This document shows positions 29,606-38,462 of a DNA stretch of 64,000 bases, one piece after another. The stretch comes from Amycolatopsis tolypomycina. GTDB taxonomy: Bacteria > Actinomycetota > Actinomycetes > Mycobacteriales > Pseudonocardiaceae. Position numbers and translations under genes: made by a program. The notes beneath the pieces were generated by a model. It had not been told where the DNA came from, did not search any database, and saw only the letters and a program-made list of their open reading frames with translations. The stretch covers positions 7,072,001-7,136,000 of the forward strand of contig NZ_FNSO01000004.1 of the NCBI RefSeq assembly GCF_900105945.1, given 5' to 3'. Each line of letters starts with the position of its first letter. The stretch's first letter is position 1.

Positions 29606-29631
29606 CACGGCCCGCGACGGGCCGTGTTTTT
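29606..29631 (+). terminator. Intrinsic terminator in the greA leader
   Basis: CACGGCCC (29606-29613), loop GCGAC, GGGCCGTG (29619-29626) and then TTTTT form a textbook intrinsic terminator, rare in such GC-rich DNA. It lies 90 bp after the DUF4307 stop but also about 90 bp before greA. A possible -10 (TACTCT near 29590) just upstream would make a very short terminated transcript. It may therefore attenuate greA and not simply end the upstream gene. Confidence 0.75.
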
Positions 29632-29643
29632 CCTTTATCTCAG

Positions 29644-29689
29644 CCACGCGGGACCGACGCCCGCGTGGGCCGGCTTGAACACGCAAGCC
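29644..29689 (+). promoter_or_regulatory. Two further hairpins in the greA leader
   Basis: CCACGCGGG (29644-29652) pairs exactly with CCCGCGTGG (29660-29668). GGCTT (29672-29676) pairs with AAGCC (29685-29689). Together with the terminator at 29606-29631 they make three successive hairpins ahead of the greA ribosome site at 29703-29708. Confidence 0.5.
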
Positions 29690-29717
29690 TGGCAGGCCCG
29701 ACGAGGAGATGGTGACC

Positions 29718-30212
29718 GTGAGCGACACCAAGGTGACCTGGCTCACCCAGGATGCCTACGACCGGCTCAAGCACGAGCTCGACGAAATGATCGAGAATCG
29801 GCCGGTCATCGCCGCGCGCATCAACGACAGCCGCGAAGAAGGTGACCTCAAGGAAAACGGGGGTTACCACGCGGCTCGCGAGGAGCAGGGCCAGGCCGAA
29901 GCGCGCATCCGGCACCTGCAGGAGCTGCTGCGCTCGGCCAAGGTCGGCGAAGCGCCCGCGAACGACGGCACGGCCGGCCCCGGCAAGGTGCTCACCGTGC
30001 GCTACGAGGGTGACGACGAGGACGAGAAGTTCCTGCTCGCCACCCGCGAAGAGGGCGCGGAGGGCGAACTCGACGTGTACTCCCCGGAGTCGCCGCTGGG
30101 CAAGGCCCTGCTCGGCGCCAAGGAGGGCGAGTCCCGCGAGTACGAGCTGCCCAACGGCAAGGTCCAGAAGGTGACGCTCGTCAAGGCGGTTCCGTACACC
30201 GACGAGAAGTAG
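29718..30212 (+). CDS. greA: Transcription elongation factor GreA
   Basis: The 164-residue protein starts [17 protein letters not shown]. It has the coiled-coil tip [19 protein letters not shown], whose acidic Asp/Glu residues enter the polymerase secondary channel to stimulate transcript cleavage. The C-terminal FKBP-like domain has [21 protein letters not shown] chose the GTG at 29718 because GAGGAG (29703-29708) is directly against the ATG at 29709 but 9 bases from 29718, and mycobacterial GreA starts at the same residue. Structured leader upstream; an SD-burying hairpin follows the stop. Confidence 0.95.
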   Translation: MSDTKVTWLTQDAYDRLKHELDEMIENRPVIAARINDSREEGDLKENGGYHAAREEQGQAEARIRHLQELLRSAKVGEAPANDGTAGPGKVLTVRYEGDDEDEKFLLATREEGAEGELDVYSPESPLGKALLGAKEGESREYELPNGKVQKVTLVKAVPYTDEK

Positions 30213-30222
30213 CCCGGTTAGC

Positions 30223-30256
30223 GTGTCCTCCCAGGATCCACATTCTGGGAGGACAC
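30223..30256 (+). promoter_or_regulatory. Hairpin that buries the next gene's ribosome site
   Basis: GTGTCCTCCCAG (30223-30234) and CTGGGAGGACAC (30245-30256) form a perfect 12-bp stem with a 10-base loop. The right arm contains GGGAGG, the only ribosome site for the GTG at 30261. It can serve both as greA terminator and as a translational block for read-through RNA. Confidence 0.55.
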
Positions 30257-30260
30257 CGCC

Positions 30261-31073
30261 GTGAGCACCGAACCGATGTGCCAGGCCTGCGGCATGCAGT
30301 ACGCCGAGGCCCGTGAGAACTGCCCGGTCTGCGAGGACGAACGCCAGTACGTCCCGTTGTCGGGGCAGCAGTGGACGAACCTTTCCGTGCTCCGCTCGAG
30401 CGGGACCTACACGCCGCGGATCGAAGAGCAGGGCCCTGGTCTGGTCGGCGTCGGCTCGAACCCGGGGTTCGCGATCGGCCAGCGCGCGCTGCTGGTGCGG
30501 GCCCGCTCGGGCAATTTCCTGTGGGACTGCGCGGCGTACCTGGACGACGCGCTGGTGGCGCAGGTCAGCGACCTGGGCGGCATCACCGGCATCGCGATCA
30601 GCCACCCGCACTACTACACGACGATGGTGGAGTGGGCGCGCGCGTTCGACGTGCCGGTGTACGTGCACGAAGCGGACCAGCAGTGGATCGGCCGCCCCGA
30701 CCCGGCGGTGAAGCTGTGGTCCGGCACGACACTGGACGTCGCCGACGACCTGCGCCTGATCAACCTGGGCGTGCACTTCGCGGGCGGCACGGTCCTGCAC
30801 TGGCCGGACGGCGAGGAGGGCCGCGGAGCGCTGCTGTCCGGCGACATCGTGCAGGTGATCCCGGACCGCACGCACGTCGGCTTCATGTACAGCTACCCGA
30901 ACTTGATCCCGGAACGCCCGAGCGTGGTCCGCCGCGCGGCGGAGCTGCTGGCCGGCTACCGGTTCGAGGCGATCTACGGCGCTTGGTGGGACGCGATCGT
31001 GCGAACCGACGGCTTCGAGGTCGTGCAGCGGTCGGCCAAGCGGTACCTGGCCCACGTGGCCGAGGAGGGCTGA
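30261..31073 (+). CDS. MBL-fold metallo-hydrolase with N-terminal zinc-ribbon-like segment
   Basis: The 270-residue protein starts with CQACGMQYAEARENCPVC, two CxxC-type pairs that look like a small zinc ribbon at residues 7-24. The MBL-type domain has SHPHYYTTMVEW in place of the common HxHxDH motif, a VHFAGGTVLHW strand and LLSGDIVQV with the metal-bridging Asp. The altered motif (HPHYYT) suggests a weakened or different metal centre, so hydrolase activity is uncertain. It is the second MBL-fold gene in the window and is not close in sequence to the first. Its stop lies nine bases before a 53-bp inverted-repeat element. Confidence 0.85.
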   Translation: MSTEPMCQACGMQYAEARENCPVCEDERQYVPLSGQQWTNLSVLRSSGTYTPRIEEQGPGLVGVGSNPGFAIGQRALLVRARSGNFLWDCAAYLDDALVAQVSDLGGITGIAISHPHYYTTMVEWARAFDVPVYVHEADQQWIGRPDPAVKLWSGTTLDVADDLRLINLGVHFAGGTVLHWPDGEEGRGALLSGDIVQVIPDRTHVGFMYSYPNLIPERPSVVRRAAELLAGYRFEAIYGAWWDAIVRTDGFEVVQRSAKRYLAHVAEEG

Positions 31074-31082
31074 GCGCGCGAT

Positions 31083-31135
31083 GTCATGAACGACTCTTTC
31101 ATGGCGTCTGACGTCATGAAAGAGTCGTTCATGAC
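31083..31135. repeat. Family-A inverted-repeat element between convergent genes
   Basis: Two exact 21-bp complementary arms (31083-31103 and 31115-31135, beginning GTCATGAACGACTC) flank an 11-base centre. The right arm contains the stop codon (31129-31131) of the leftward Lrp gene, and the left arm begins nine bases after the stop of the rightward MBL gene. The arms are far less GC-rich than the surroundings. It probably acts as a bidirectional terminator; the insertion origin is inferred. Confidence 0.85.
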
Positions 31136-31605
31136 GTCCGGGCGGTGCGTTCGAGCAGGGGGCGGACCCGCGGCGGCACCGGCGTCGACAGCGCGATCGA
31201 CGTCGAGGTCCGCAGCACGTCCGGGACGCCCACGACCTCGTCGATCACGCGCTGCAGGTCGTCGTTGCCGCGGGCCACCATGCGGACGAACAGGTCGCCC
31301 TGGCCCGTTGTCGCGTGGACTTCGCACACCTCGTCGATCGCCGCCAGCGCCTCCGCGACCTCGGCCCGGCGGCCCTGGGCGATCTCCAGGACCGCGAACG
31401 CCGTCAGGCCGTAGCCCATCGCCGCCAGGTCCAGCTCCGGGGGGAAGCCGCCGAGGATGCCGCGCTCGGTCAGGCGGTCCAAGCGGGCCTGGACCGTTCC
31501 GCGCGCCACCCCGAGGCGGCGGGCGCACTCCAGCACCCCGAGGCGGGGCGAGTCGGTGAGCAACAGCAGCAGTCGCGCGTCCAGCGCATCCAGGTTCTCC
31601 GACAT
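31129..31605 (-). CDS. Lrp/AsnC-family transcriptional regulator
   Basis: The 158-residue protein has an N-terminal winged helix (LDALDARLLLLLTDSPRLGVLECARRLGVARGTVQARLDRLTERGIL) and a C-terminal RAM ligand-sensing domain with EVCEVHATTGQGDLFVRMVA. It is divergent from hppD, so it probably controls tyrosine catabolism in response to an amino acid or aromatic acid. ATG codons at 31605 and 31620 are both possible; the first conserved residues favour 31605. The last codon and stop are supplied by the right arm of the inverted-repeat element 31083-31135. Confidence 0.9.
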   Translation of the reverse strand: MSENLDALDARLLLLLTDSPRLGVLECARRLGVARGTVQARLDRLTERGILGGFPPELDLAAMGYGLTAFAVLEIAQGRRAEVAEALAAIDEVCEVHATTGQGDLFVRMVARGNDDLQRVIDEVVGVPDVLRTSTSIALSTPVPPRVRPLLERTARTS

Positions 31606-31690
31606 ACACAGATTGTCCATGATGACGGCCGATATCCGGAGATCACGAGGCAGATTGCCCAGTGAAAATCGAGACCATTGCACATCTTGA

Positions 31691-32914
<1,224 letters not shown>

Positions 32915-32929
32915 CATCTCGTCTCGGCG

Positions 32930-32973
32930 AAGGCCACTGTAGGAGACCTCCGGGTCCCCCTATGGTGGCCTTT
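32930..32973 (+). terminator. Terminator of hppD
   Basis: AAGGCCAC (32930-32937) and GTGGCCTT (32965-32972) pair exactly, and the stem continues inward with TGTAGG against CCTATG (G-U pairs allowed). A TTT follows. It lies 16 bases after the hppD stop. Confidence 0.6.
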
Positions 32974-33037
32974 GACGTGATTCGGGAACCGTCGGCGTCC
33001 CGGCTCCGTCTGTGTGGGTGGAGGGAAGGGGGCCGGG

Positions 33038-33583
33038 ATGCCGGACAGCATCGACGCCAGCGACGCGATGATCGACAACTGGACCAAGCGGCTCGAGGAG
33101 AACGCCGCCCGGTACCAGGCGCTGGCCGATCGTATGCAGGGCCAGACGGTCACCGAGCGCTCGAAGGACGGCACCGTCCAGGTGACGATCGATTCGCGCG
33201 GGCTGCTGAAGAACCTCGTCATCGCGGAATCCGCGGCCGGGAAGCGGATGGCCGAGGTGTCGGCGCAGGTGATGCAGCTGGTGCAGCGGGCGCAGGCGCG
33301 GATCCCGGAGCTGCTGCAGCAGGCCATGTCCGAGACCACCGGCACGGGCGACCAGGCCGCGGCGGAGATCGTCCGCGAGGCGCAGAGCACGTTCCCGGCG
33401 CCGCCGCCCGAGGCCGAGCCGGCGTTCCCGGAACCCGACCGCGTCCGCCGGTTCCTGCCGGAGGAGGCGGACGAGCCGCCGCGCACTCCGCCGCCGTCTC
33501 CGCCACAGCCACAGCCACAGCCGCGTCGCCGCCGTCCGGCCGACGACGATGACGACGACTTCGGCGGATCGATCCTGTCCTGA
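33038..33583 (+). CDS. YbaB/EbfC-type protein opening the type VII toxin cluster
   Basis: The 181-residue protein has a YbaB-like half: a helix MIDNWTKRLEENAARYQALADRMQ, strands KDGTVQVTIDSRGLLKNLVI, then another helix. It is followed by a Pro/Glu-rich, then Pro/Gln- and Asp-rich tail ending DDFGGSILS. YbaB-like proteins with this disordered tail commonly stand first in actinobacterial WXG/EspC toxin operons, where they are thought to be secretion-associated and not nucleoid factors. The ATG at 33038 follows GGAGGG. The next gene starts 11 bp downstream, so this is the head of a five-gene operon. Confidence 0.85.
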   Translation: MPDSIDASDAMIDNWTKRLEENAARYQALADRMQGQTVTERSKDGTVQVTIDSRGLLKNLVIAESAAGKRMAEVSAQVMQLVQRAQARIPELLQQAMSETTGTGDQAAAEIVREAQSTFPAPPPEAEPAFPEPDRVRRFLPEEADEPPRTPPPSPPQPQPQPRRRRPADDDDDDFGGSILS

Positions 33584-33594
33584 GGGGGAAAACC

Positions 33595-33903
33595 GTGGCA
33601 GACGTGGAACTCAGCACCGACCTCACGGCGCACGCGAAGCAGCTCGACGCCATCGGTGACGGGCTGCAGCAGGCCGTCGACGCGGCGAACCAGGTGAGCA
33701 TGCCGACCGATGCGTACGGCATTCTCTGCCAGCCGTTCCGGATGATGCTCGACCCGGTGGAGCAGTACGGGATCGACGCGCTCAAGGACGCCGTGCAGGC
33801 GATGACGGCGGTATCAGGCAAGGTGCGCGAGGCCGCGGCGGCCTACCGCCGGTACGAGACGGGCGTCGCCGACGATCTGAACAAGTCCGCGGGCGGCGCG
33901 TGA
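33595..33903 (+). CDS. EspC-like type VII secretion target protein
   Basis: The 102-residue all-helical protein fits the EspC/DUF2580 pattern: an N-terminal helix LTAHAKQLDAIGDGLQQAVDAANQV, then the loop SMPTDAYGILCQPFRMML, then a second long helix ending YRRYETGVADDLNKSAGG. Such proteins form helical hairpins that partner with, and help export, a longer substrate through ESX-type machines. It lies directly before the 1507-residue toxin and overlaps it (TGATG). The start is GTG at 33595 with GAGGGG upstream. No secretion ATPase or core T7SS gene is in the window. Confidence 0.85.
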   Translation: MADVELSTDLTAHAKQLDAIGDGLQQAVDAANQVSMPTDAYGILCQPFRMMLDPVEQYGIDALKDAVQAMTAVSGKVREAAAAYRRYETGVADDLNKSAGGA

Positions 33904-36900
33904 TGCCGGAGGGCAACCCGCTCGTCGCGCAGGCGAAGCAGGATCCGGACGGGCCGGGCGCGTTCACCGCGGGCAACGGCGACTACGGGTGGGCAGGCGG
34001 CATCGGCATCGCCGAGTCGTCGATGGACGCGTTCAACGGCATCAAGGACGGCGACTGGGTTTCCGGCGGCCTCGGGATGCTGTCACTGGCGGGCGAGGTC
34101 GCCGGCGCGGCGATCGACCCGTTCGGGTACCTGATGTCGTCGGTGGCGTCGTTCCTGATGGAGCACGTGCAGCCGTTGAAGGACATGCTGGATTCGGTGG
34201 CGGGCAACCCGCCGGTGATCCAGTCCTATGCGGACACCTGGGGCAACGTCGCGAAGGCGCTGGGCGAGCGCAAGACGGACTTCGACAACGCGGTCAAGAA
34301 CGGCACGACAGGCTGGACCGGCGCGGGCGCGGACGCGTACCGAGCCTTTGCGGCGGAGCACTCGGACGCCCTGTCGGGTGCGGCGACGGTGGCGGGTGCG
34401 ATCAGCACGGTCACGATGATCATGGGCCAGGTCGTGTCGTTCGTGCGCGAGACGGTCCGGCAGCTGATCGCGGACCTGGTCGGCAAGCTCATCGCGTGGG
34501 TGATGGAGGAGGTCTTTTCCCTCGGCTTCGGCACCCCGGTGGTGGTGGCCCAGGCAACGGCGGCGATCGCCAAGTGGGGCAAGAAGATCGGCGAGCTGCT
34601 CAAGAAGCTGACGGACACGATCCGGAAAGTGTCGCCGCTGCTGTCGAAGCTGGTGGACCTGTTCGAGAAGATCGCGAAGGTCTTCGGGAAGGTGCTGGGC
34701 AAGGTCAGCGGCCTGGACGGGCTGAAGGTCAAGGAGGGCGGCTTCGTTCGCAAGATCCCGAACGAGGGCGGCGGGGTGCGTGCGCGTGCGCATGGGGACG
34801 GTCCCGACGGTTCGGACGGGGACGGTCCTGACGGCTCGCGCGACGGTTCGTCCGGTTCGGATGGGGACGGGCCGGACGGTTCGCGCGACGGTTCTCCCGG
34901 TGCGGACGGGGATTCACCGAGCTCCGACCCGATGAACACCGACCCCGGATCACGCCGGAGTTCGAGCCGGGACGGCTCGCCTTCCGCGCACGGCGAGGAT
35001 GGTGCGCCGTCGCCCGCGGGCGACGGGTCGCCGGAGGGGAGCCGTTCGGGAGACGGCCCACCGTCGGCCACCGACCCCTCGCCGACCCGGTCGCCCTCAC
35101 ACGGCGGCGACAGCAGCCCCTCAGCGGCCCGGGGAGGGGACAGCACACCGCACGGCGGCGACGGCAGCCCCTCGCCAGCCGGCCCCTCGCCCACTCGAGG
35201 TGGCGGCGACACCGCTCCCTCACCCACCCGGGGCGCGGACAGCACGCCGCACGCCGGCGACACCAGCCCCTCGCCCACTCGAGGTGGCGGCGACACCGCC
35301 CCCTCACCCACACGAGGTGCCGACAGCACACCGCACACCGGCGACACCACACCCTCGCCCGCCCGGGGTGCCGACAGCGCACCGCACACCGGCGACACCA
35401 GCCCCTCGCCCACACGAGGTGGCGGCGACAGCACTCCCTCACCCACACGAGGCGCCGACAGCACACCGCACGCCGGCGACACCACACCCTCGCCCGCCCG
35501 GGGTGGGGACAGCTCGCCGTCGCGTGGGGGTGATGGTGCTCCGGATTCCGGGCACTCGCCTGCCGCCCGGGCGAATGGGTCCGGGAGCGATGCGCCCAGC
35601 AGTGCCGCACCTCCGCGGGCCGACGGGTCGACCTCGGCCAGTGGCACCGCGCCCGCCGCTCCGCGGACCGGTGCCAGTGCCGGTGAGGCCGTGCCGTCGC
35701 CGCGGGGTGGCGGTGACGGTATTCCGCCCCAGGGTGGGCAGCCTGCGGTGGGTGGCATGCCGCCCGGTGGTGGGGTGCCCGGCGGTGGGGGTGGTCTTGG
35801 CGGGAGTGCTTCGCCGCGCACCGGTGGGGCCGGCTGGACCGGTACCCCGGGGACTCCCGGTGCCCACGTCGACGCCCCCGGGCGGCCGCGCGCCGGCAGT
35901 GACCTCCCCGCTGGACGCACGCCCGAGCCCGCCCCCGCGGCTCGCGGCTTCGGACCCGGCACGCACGGCCCCGACACCCGTCCGGGCGGACCCGCACCCA
36001 GCCGCCCCGGTCCCGACACCCGGCCGGGTGCGGGCAACCCTGGCCCAGACACCCGTCCGGGCGGACCCGCGCCCAGCCGCCCCGGTCTTGACACCCGGCC
36101 GGGCGGAGCCCACGGCCCCGACAACGCCAACCCCGCACGCACCGACACCCGGCCAGGCAGCCACGGCCCGGACAGCGACACCCCCGGCCACAGCCCTCAC
36201 GACAACAGCCCCCACGACAGCACCCACGACGGCAACCCGCACCACGACGCCCCCACCCCGCCCGACCCCGACCTCCCGCACCACACCGACCCCCTCTCCC
36301 CGGACGAAGTCAACGCCCGGCACGCCGAAAGCACCCCCGCGGGCAGCTCCTACCACGCCGGCGACCCCGACATGGGCGACCTGCCGCACCGCGTCCAGCC
36401 CGACCCGGACGGCCGCTACACCGTCGATGTGCACGTCACTCCCGATGGTCATGCCCGCATCGGGGGCCGGCTCTACACCCCCGAGGAATTCGCCGATGTC
36501 CTGCGGCGGAACGGGGACTACGACGGGCGGCCCGTCCGGCTCATCGGGTGTGATGCCGGGTCCAACGACTTCGCGCACCGGCTCTCGCGGGAACTCGACA
36601 CCGAGGTGCTCGCGCCCAGCAAGCCCGCCTGGACCGACTCGCACGGGCGTGTCTTCTCCTCCGACTACGAGATCGGCCCGGACGGAAAACTCCGCCCGCG
36701 GATCCCGCCGGACGGCGAATGGAGCGTCCACCGCCCCGACGGCACCACGCACGCCGCCGGTGATGGCGGCTTTGCCCCGGACACCCGGCACCACGATCCG
36801 CACGATGTCGATGCCGGCAGCTCGCGGCACCGTGGTGACGACGATACGCGGCAGCGGCAGCAGCCCGGCGCCGGCCAGGACCCCGATGCCGTTCCCGAAG

Positions 36901-38426
36901 ACCGGAACCCCCTTTCGCGGCAACAGGAACGCGAACTCACCGATCCGCAGCACCAGGCCGAGGTCCGGCGGAACCCGCAGCACGGCACGGACTTCACCCC
37001 CACCGGCGGGGACTCCGTTCCGGTCGGGCCGGGCAGCACGCACCCGGACGCGCCGCGGCCGCCGCACGCCGGTGAGCGCTTTCCGGGCGACCAGCCACTG
37101 CAGCCGAACCGGTCGTACCAGGTCGCCGACGCCGACGGGAACCCGCGCGGTACCTACCACACCGACGGCACCGGCCGCGTCACGCACATCGACACGGCGC
37201 ACCCGAACGTGCCGCCGCGGCTGGCCAACGGCGATCCGAACCCGGCCTACCACCCGAACCCCGACGTCACCCACCCGCACCCGGACACCACCTACCGCGT
37301 CGAGGTCGACGGGCACCACCAGACCTTCCACACCGACGCGGACGGCGTGCCGCATCCCTCCGTGCAGTACCACCGGCCGGACTTCGCGGGCGAGACGGTC
37401 GACATCACCCCGGACCACCCGAACGCTCCGGGGCCGAGGCAGTCCTTCGCCGAAGGCGGGCCCTACGAGCCGCACCGCCGGTACGACGTCACCGACTCCA
37501 ACGGCGTCCACCGCGGTGTCTTCCACACCGACGCGCAGGGCCACGTCCGGTGGGCGGAGGTCGAGTCGGGCCGGATCGCCCGGACCAACCCGGACTGGCG
37601 CGCCATCAACAACCTCCCGGGCAACCCCGAGGTCCACCTGCGGCAGCGGTTCGACCCGGACGCCGAGGTGCCGGCGGGCGTCCGGGATCCCGAGCGGTTC
37701 CGCGGGGCGCAGCAGCACGACGTCCGGCTGCCCAGCAACAGGTCCTTTTTGGACAGCAACCCGGACCTGCAGCCGAACTCCCGGTACGTCGTGCACAGCA
37801 GCTACCGGGAAGGCGACGCCAGGATCGACCAGATCCGGTCGGTGTACTGGACCGACGGCAATGGCAACGTCGCGGCGGTCGAGACCTTCCGGCCGCACCA
37901 CCCGGACCTCAACAACCCGGCGCCGAACATGGTCTACGACGTCGACGGCGGCCGGTTCACCTACCAGACCGGGCCCCACGTCGACGGCGCCCCGGCCCAG
38001 ACGGTGCACGGTCACTCGCAGCGGCCCCAGGTCGCGGACGAATGGGAACTCTCCCGGCGGGACGGCACGGCGCAGGGCGATTCCGGTCGCCTGGGCGCGG
38101 GCATGGGCCTCTACGACGGCGGGCACATCGCCGGCAACCAGTTCCGCGGCCCCGGCGAGCTGATCAACATGATGTCCCAGTGGCGGCCGCAGAACCAGGG
38201 CTGGCCGAAGCAGGCAGGCCCCGACCACTGGTACGCCTTCGAGACCGACCTGGCCAACCACCTCAAGCGGGGCGGCAAGATCGACGGCATCGACGTGTTC
38301 CCGCTGCGGCACGACGGTGATCTGGTCCCACACACCATCCAAGTACGGTGGGTCGAGGTGGACGCGGCCGGCGTCAAGGTCGTCCACATGCGCAGCTTCC
38401 CCAACACCCCGGCCGGAGCGCCCTGA
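33903..38426 (+). CDS. Type VII-exported polymorphic toxin with EssD/EsaD-type nuclease end
   Basis: The 1507-residue protein has a helical WXG-like N-terminal region (about 1-290) with the turn GTTGWTGAGADAYRAF near 136-151. A Ser/Pro/Gly/Asp-rich region of tandem repeats follows (about 300-800). Near 840-920, VHVTPDGHARIGGRLY and VRLIGCDAGSNDFAHRL resemble a Cys/His-type processing domain. Several YxVxDxxGxxRGxxHTD repeats come next. The C-terminal nuclease has DGGHIAGNQFRGPGELINMM, with D1405-GGH1408 in place of the common DRGH of DNA/RNA non-specific endonucleases (EssD-like). It most likely kills competitors by DNA cleavage. The ATG overlaps the EspC-like stop. Confidence 0.85.
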   Translation: MPEGNPLVAQAKQDPDGPGAFTAGNGDYGWAGGIGIAESSMDAFNGIKDGDWVSGGLGMLSLAGEVAGAAIDPFGYLMSSVASFLMEHVQPLKDMLDSVAGNPPVIQSYADTWGNVAKALGERKTDFDNAVKNGTTGWTGAGADAYRAFAAEHSDALSGAATVAGAISTVTMIMGQVVSFVRETVRQLIADLVGKLIAWVMEEVFSLGFGTPVVVAQATAAIAKWGKKIGELLKKLTDTIRKVSPLLSKLVDLFEKIAKVFGKVLGKVSGLDGLKVKEGGFVRKIPNEGGGVRARAHGDGPDGSDGDGPDGSRDGSSGSDGDGPDGSRDGSPGADGDSPSSDPMNTDPGSRRSSSRDGSPSAHGEDGAPSPAGDGSPEGSRSGDGPPSATDPSPTRSPSHGGDSSPSAARGGDSTPHGGDGSPSPAGPSPTRGGGDTAPSPTRGADSTPHAGDTSPSPTRGGGDTAPSPTRGADSTPHTGDTTPSPARGADSAPHTGDTSPSPTRGGGDSTPSPTRGADSTPHAGDTTPSPARGGDSSPSRGGDGAPDSGHSPAARANGSGSDAPSSAAPPRADGSTSASGTAPAAPRTGASAGEAVPSPRGGGDGIPPQGGQPAVGGMPPGGGVPGGGGGLGGSASPRTGGAGWTGTPGTPGAHVDAPGRPRAGSDLPAGRTPEPAPAARGFGPGTHGPDTRPGGPAPSRPGPDTRPGAGNPGPDTRPGGPAPSRPGLDTRPGGAHGPDNANPARTDTRPGSHGPDSDTPGHSPHDNSPHDSTHDGNPHHDAPTPPDPDLPHHTDPLSPDEVNARHAESTPAGSSYHAGDPDMGDLPHRVQPDPDGRYTVDVHVTPDGHARIGGRLYTPEEFADVLRRNGDYDGRPVRLIGCDAGSNDFAHRLSRELDTEVLAPSKPAWTDSHGRVFSSDYEIGPDGKLRPRIPPDGEWSVHRPDGTTHAAGDGGFAPDTRHHDPHDVDAGSSRHRGDDDTRQRQQPGAGQDPDAVPEDRNPLSRQQERELTDPQHQAEVRRNPQHGTDFTPTGGDSVPVGPGSTHPDAPRPPHAGERFPGDQPLQPNRSYQVADADGNPRGTYHTDGTGRVTHIDTAHPNVPPRLANGDPNPAYHPNPDVTHPHPDTTYRVEVDGHHQTFHTDADGVPHPSVQYHRPDFAGETVDITPDHPNAPGPRQSFAEGGPYEPHRRYDVTDSNGVHRGVFHTDAQGHVRWAEVESGRIARTNPDWRAINNLPGNPEVHLRQRFDPDAEVPAGVRDPERFRGAQQHDVRLPSNRSFLDSNPDLQPNSRYVVHSSYREGDARIDQIRSVYWTDGNGNVAAVETFRPHHPDLNNPAPNMVYDVDGGRFTYQTGPHVDGAPAQTVHGHSQRPQVADEWELSRRDGTAQGDSGRLGAGMGLYDGGHIAGNQFRGPGELINMMSQWRPQNQGWPKQAGPDHWYAFETDLANHLKRGGKIDGIDVFPLRHDGDLVPHTIQVRWVEVDAAGVKVVHMRSFPNTPAGAP
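35200..35520. repeat. In-frame tandem repeats inside the toxin gene
   Basis: Diverged copies of a short unit encoding GADSTPHxGDTxPSPxRGG recur here at irregular spacing (about residues 433-540). A second set around 35960-36110 encodes PDTRPGGPAPSRPG. They make the disordered linker between the export and toxic parts. They should expand or shrink easily by recombination. Confidence 0.7.
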
Positions 38427-38462
38427 TGCGCCCGGCCGCGGCACCAGAAAGGACCGGCACAC

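Noticed and set aside
34999..38163. 1054-codon rightward frame inside the toxin gene
   Set aside because: Thr/Pro/Arg-rich shadow of the toxin repeats with no start signal.
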